A stretch of 64,000 nucleotides of DNA. Origin: Thelephora terrestris (Eukaryota > Basidiomycota > Agaricomycetes > Thelephorales > Thelephoraceae). Positions 60,727-64,000 of the stretch are shown one piece after another. Within the stretch, counting starts at the first letter, position 1, and every line of letters begins with the position of its first letter. The stretch lies in the NCBI GenBank assembly GCA_015956445.1, contig WIUZ02000016.1, positions 124,001 through 188,000 on the forward strand. Reading direction: 5' to 3'. The translations under genes and the position numbers were made by a program. A model generated the notes under the pieces. The model worked only from the letters and a program-made list of their open reading frames with translations. It was not told the DNA's origin and did no database searches.

Positions 60727-63700
60727 ATGGACAAGCTAGAATACGTTACAGAGAGATCGTAAGTCCCTTAGTCGCCTCGCTGCGATGCATATTGACCACT
60801 CCTGTTCGATTTACAGCCGAACGCCCGAAGAAACCGGCTCGATACACGAGGAACTGAGCGACGCAAGCAATCAGAAGAGACCAAAGCGAAAGCGGTATGC
60901 GCTATTGAAGACACATCGTTCGGGGCACTAAGCGTCCGTTCATTAGTTCAAAAAAGCGTCGCAAGTCCGGTGGATCAGGTGCTTTTGCCCAGATATCTCC
61001 ATCGATGTATGATTCGTGCGTCCCTCTGTCGGACCGTCCTTCCGCTTCCACATCTGACATTCAGCTACAGACACGCCTCCGAAGAAGGGCGGGAGGAGAG
61101 TGAAAACGACGGACAGAGCGCTGGACAACAGGCGGACGACAGACGAACGCCCGAAGACACTGGCTCAATACGCGAGGAACTGAGAGATGCGAGTAATCAG
61201 GACGGCACAAAGCGAAATCGGTATGTTGCACTGAACGCACATCGTTCGGGGCACTAAGCATTCATTTCTTAGCTCAAAAGAGCGTCGGAAGTCTGGCATA
61301 GGAGAGGCTTCTGCCCAAATATTTCCATCGATGGATGATGCGTGCGTTTCATATTTGGTCCTTCTTTCCACATCTGACGTTCTGCTGTAGACTGGCCCCA
61401 AAAGAAGGGCGAGAGGAGGGTGAGAACGACGGACAGAGCGCTGGGCGACAGGCGACAGGGTAGGTTCCCTTTCGTGTCTTACTTGAATGCCGTTGACACC
61501 GTCTCGCAGCCTGAAACAGGATACACCGCTCCCCCAAGAAGACTGCAAAGCACAATTCTACAAGCAATATCGCAATGTAGCCGACGAGTATGATAAGGAC
61601 TTCCTCAAGAAACACAAGGATAATCTGAACACCACCCTAATCTTTGTGAGCCCCACGTGACGTGAAGCTCCGTCGAACGCGTGCTGACTCGTGTACAAGG
61701 CCGGTCTGTTCTCTGCAGTTACTTCTGCCTTCATCGTCATGGTCGACTCTCGACTACAACCCGACCGGGGCAGCGAGACCACCGCCCTCCTCCGAGTCCT
61801 CATTTATAAGACCGACAACACCACGTTCAAAGACGACGTCCCCAGCCTCCCACCACAATGGACTGGACCTCCTCCCGCGATGGTCGACGTCGAAGCCATA
61901 CTCTACATGAGTCTCGTCGCTTCGCTCTTTTCCGCGTTCCTGGCGATGCTTGGCAAACAATGGTTGAACCGTTACGCTTCGACGGACCTGAGGGGGTCAG
62001 TCATCGAGCGAGGCCAGAACCGACAGCGAAAGCTTGACGGGGTCGACACGTGGTACTTTGACGCCGTTATGGAGTCATTGCCGTTGATGTTGCAGGCTGC
62101 ACTGTTGCTTCTCGGTTGCGCCCTCTCCCGATATCTCTGGGAAGTGGATGTCACTGTCGCGTCGGTTGTCATTGGAGTCACCTCGTTTGGTGTCGTCCTT
62201 TACCTGTTCATTTTGGTTGCTGGGGTGGTCTCCGAGGTCTGTCCCTATCAAACTCCCGGATCGTACTTCATTCGCCACCTGGTGCAACATGTTCCCAGCG
62301 CCTCAGCTCTCGGAGATGCCATCAGTGGGCTCGATATACTCGAAACCGCCCATGCGGTTGCAGCGCCGCTCTCTCACCGGCTTTTTGATGACGACACAAT
62401 CCAACCATATGTGGCATCGGCTCTCTTCATTGCTCTCGTATTCCCGACCGCCATCTATCGCATCGGGCGAGCTACTACTCGGGTATCGTCTCAGGTTCTT
62501 GTAGGAGCCTGTGGTCTTTTTTGCAGGGCGTGTTGTTGGTTGCAGAGAGAGCAGATTGTGGAGGAGCAGGTGGCCATGTTAGACTCACGTTGCATTTTGT
62601 GGACATCCCAGACGTCCCTCGACAAGCCTGTTCACCATTCAATCGTGAGATACCTCGCCACGATTCCAAAGCTCCACAACTTCGACCCCACCCTTGTCAC
62701 ACTTTGCTACAATGTTTTTGTCGGGTGCGTCAGCATTACTGATGGAAAAGTGGTGATTGTGGAAGGGTTGGATGAACCTGCTGCGGCATCCATCCGGTGT
62801 CTCTTCCGCACGTTCCACCATCTCATGGCTACAGATCCAACCTCAAGTGTCCTGTGCAACCTCTTTTTATGCTACCAAACAAATTTTCCTCACAGAGTTG
62901 TTTCCACGGTCCTCCCATTCTATGCTACAATGATGACTATCCACCTTTTGGTCGATCGAGGCAAGAACCTTTACGAGGTCTCATGGGACAACTCTAGTCC
63001 ATCAATTCCGGATCACGTTGCCATCACACAGGATCTGGTCAAGGCTGCCATGGTAGAATATAAGCAGAGGTCGAAAGTGTCTCGTTGGATCCTCCGCTTT
63101 GTACTCCATTCCCTATCCATGGACCCTCCACTCCCGGCCTCTGCTGTTGCTGACTGCCTAACAATTGTTGCAATTGACTTGGACTGTGACATCTCAGATA
63201 TCACATTTTTGGACGAGAGGTATGTTCAAATCTGATGGATCTGTAAATCTCTGACAAACAATCAGTGCACATGTGGAGCGTGTCTCTGACCTCATTGTTC
63301 AGAAGCTCAAAACCATTGCTGAAGACCCCCATCGAAAATCAATCCTCTTGAAGCGCAAAGCTATCAGTGCGCTATTCCCATATGCAATTCATCTGGAGTG
63401 TGTTGGGCGGCAAGTGGAGTCCAATGCCATCACACATCTTTTCAGAGACTCAGAGATCCCATGGCGGCGAATTGAACCATATGTCAAGAGGTGGTTCAAG
63501 AAATCGGCAACTCCTTCCTTGAATCAGGCCCTGATACACATGTTGCCCCTTGTGTATTGGAACAACAACTCAGATGATAATAAGACCATGGTCAAGAAAT
63601 GGGCAGAGGTTGTCTCAAAAATACCAGTTACGGAAGAGGTTTGCCGTAGTGCAGTCGCAGTGATGCTGCTGATTGCACGTGGAGCCTCCCTGCTGCCACT

Positions 63701-64000
63701 CATTCCTGACAACATCTGGGCGTGGTGGAAGAAACGGCCCTCTCTCCCACCTTTTTTGGGGATGCAGCTACTAACAACTGACACAGACATTTTTATCCAT
63801 CTCCTACAATTTGACATCGAGATTCTCAAGTCATACTTGCTTGTTCTTTGGTCAGAATGGCATTGTGTCTACTGCGATGATGTCACAAAGGCACTCCTCT
63901 GTGAAATCTTTGGTGGGATTGGGATGCAGGGCCACAAGGAGGACCTCATTGAACGGTTAGATCATGTTCTGGGGCAATTGGATCGGGGATTGGAATATAT
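60727..64000 (+). CDS. DUF6535-family multi-pass membrane protein (gene H), cut by the window end
   Basis: Function unknown. The 32-nt first exon (MDKLEYVTERS, 60727-60758) is followed by RTPEETGSIHEELSDASNQK and KRKR. Then a second exon set repeats it (HASEEGREESENDGQSAGQQ, RTPEDTGSIREELRDASNQD), and LAPKEGREEGENDGQSAGRQ follows. After LKQDTPLPQEDCKAQFYKQY the core reads AGLFSAVTSAFIVMVDSRLQ, LLRVLIYKTDNTTFKDDV, YMSLVASLFSAFLAMLGKQW and LPLMLQAALLLLGCALSRYL. The large exon (about 61700-63222) is open. The last exon begins AHVERVSDLIVQKLK and stays open to the window edge, reaching IERLDHVLGQLDRGLEY, so only some 30-50 residues should be missing. It is the only copy with the doubled N-terminal exons. 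No breaks were seen. Confidence 0.9.
60818..61465 (+). repeat. tandem duplication of N-terminal exons of gene H, period 326 bp
   Basis: cgaacgcccgaaga starts at 60818 and again at 61144. The two units match through exon, intron (acatcgttcggggcactaag in both) and the next exon (gacggacagagcgctgg in both). The first unit runs straight into the second, so the fused exon reads through DDRRTPED without an intron. Phase is kept, so the duplication lengthens the charged tail without breaking the protein. Confidence 0.88.

Noticed and set aside
1-64000. tRNA and rRNA genes
   Set aside because: No A-box/B-box pair with a plausible cloverleaf and no rRNA-like stretch was seen on either strand by eye; a covariance search would settle it.

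Overview
The window looks like nuclear DNA of a filamentous basidiomycete, most likely an agaricomycete. Genes are cut by many short (about 45-70 bp) GT-AG introns. The gene set includes a cell-wall alpha-1,3-glucan synthase, a short secreted fungal tyrosinase, a fungal KUP/HAK potassium transporter and a STAND/NB-ARC protein. The commonest family is the large membrane proteins with a DUF6535-type domain, a family I know mainly from Agaricomycetes. The species cannot be named from the sequence. All protein calls are my own reading of the translation and of splice sites; no database was searched.

Layout. 1-1.4 kb: an LTR-like retroelement remnant. 2.3-3.8 kb (-): an intact nine-exon tyrosinase. 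5.9-8.7 kb (+): a very intron-rich MFS transporter. 8.9-11.7 kb (-): a STAND protein with an NB-ARC ATPase and a helical-repeat C-terminus. 12.5-33.3 kb: an array of DUF6535 genes and debris. Genes A (15.0-18.2 kb, -) and B (20.5-23.6 kb, -) are whole, gene C (25.9-28.9 kb, -) is truncated by decay, and D and E (30-33.3 kb, -) are remnants. Two further 3' fragments lie on the plus strand. A decayed piece of an alpha-glucan synthase gene sits between C and D. 35.0-35.4 kb: a TA-flanked inverted-repeat MITE. 36.3-44.3 kb (+): the complete alpha-1,3-glucan synthase. 45.6-48.5 kb (-): DUF6535 gene F. 49.9-53.3 kb (-): the HAK transporter. 55.7-58.8 kb (+): DUF6535 pseudogene G. 60.7 kb to the right edge (+): DUF6535 gene H, cut by the window end.

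How the pieces relate. The DUF6535 loci share one architecture. Six have a 32-nt first exon, and the readable ones have small charged N-terminal exons, a short helical exon ending at the membrane domain, a large exon of about 1.5-1.7 kb with the transmembrane segments, and a 3' exon with a conserved C-terminal module. Gene A and pseudogene G lie in an inverted duplication that includes their upstream and downstream flanks. A and B belong to a tandem duplication. Pseudogenes C and G show loss of CpG sites. The locus is therefore a rapidly duplicating family of membrane proteins of unknown function, next to a STAND gene and around conserved cell-wall and ion-transport genes. A shared function between these neighbours is not shown by the sequence.
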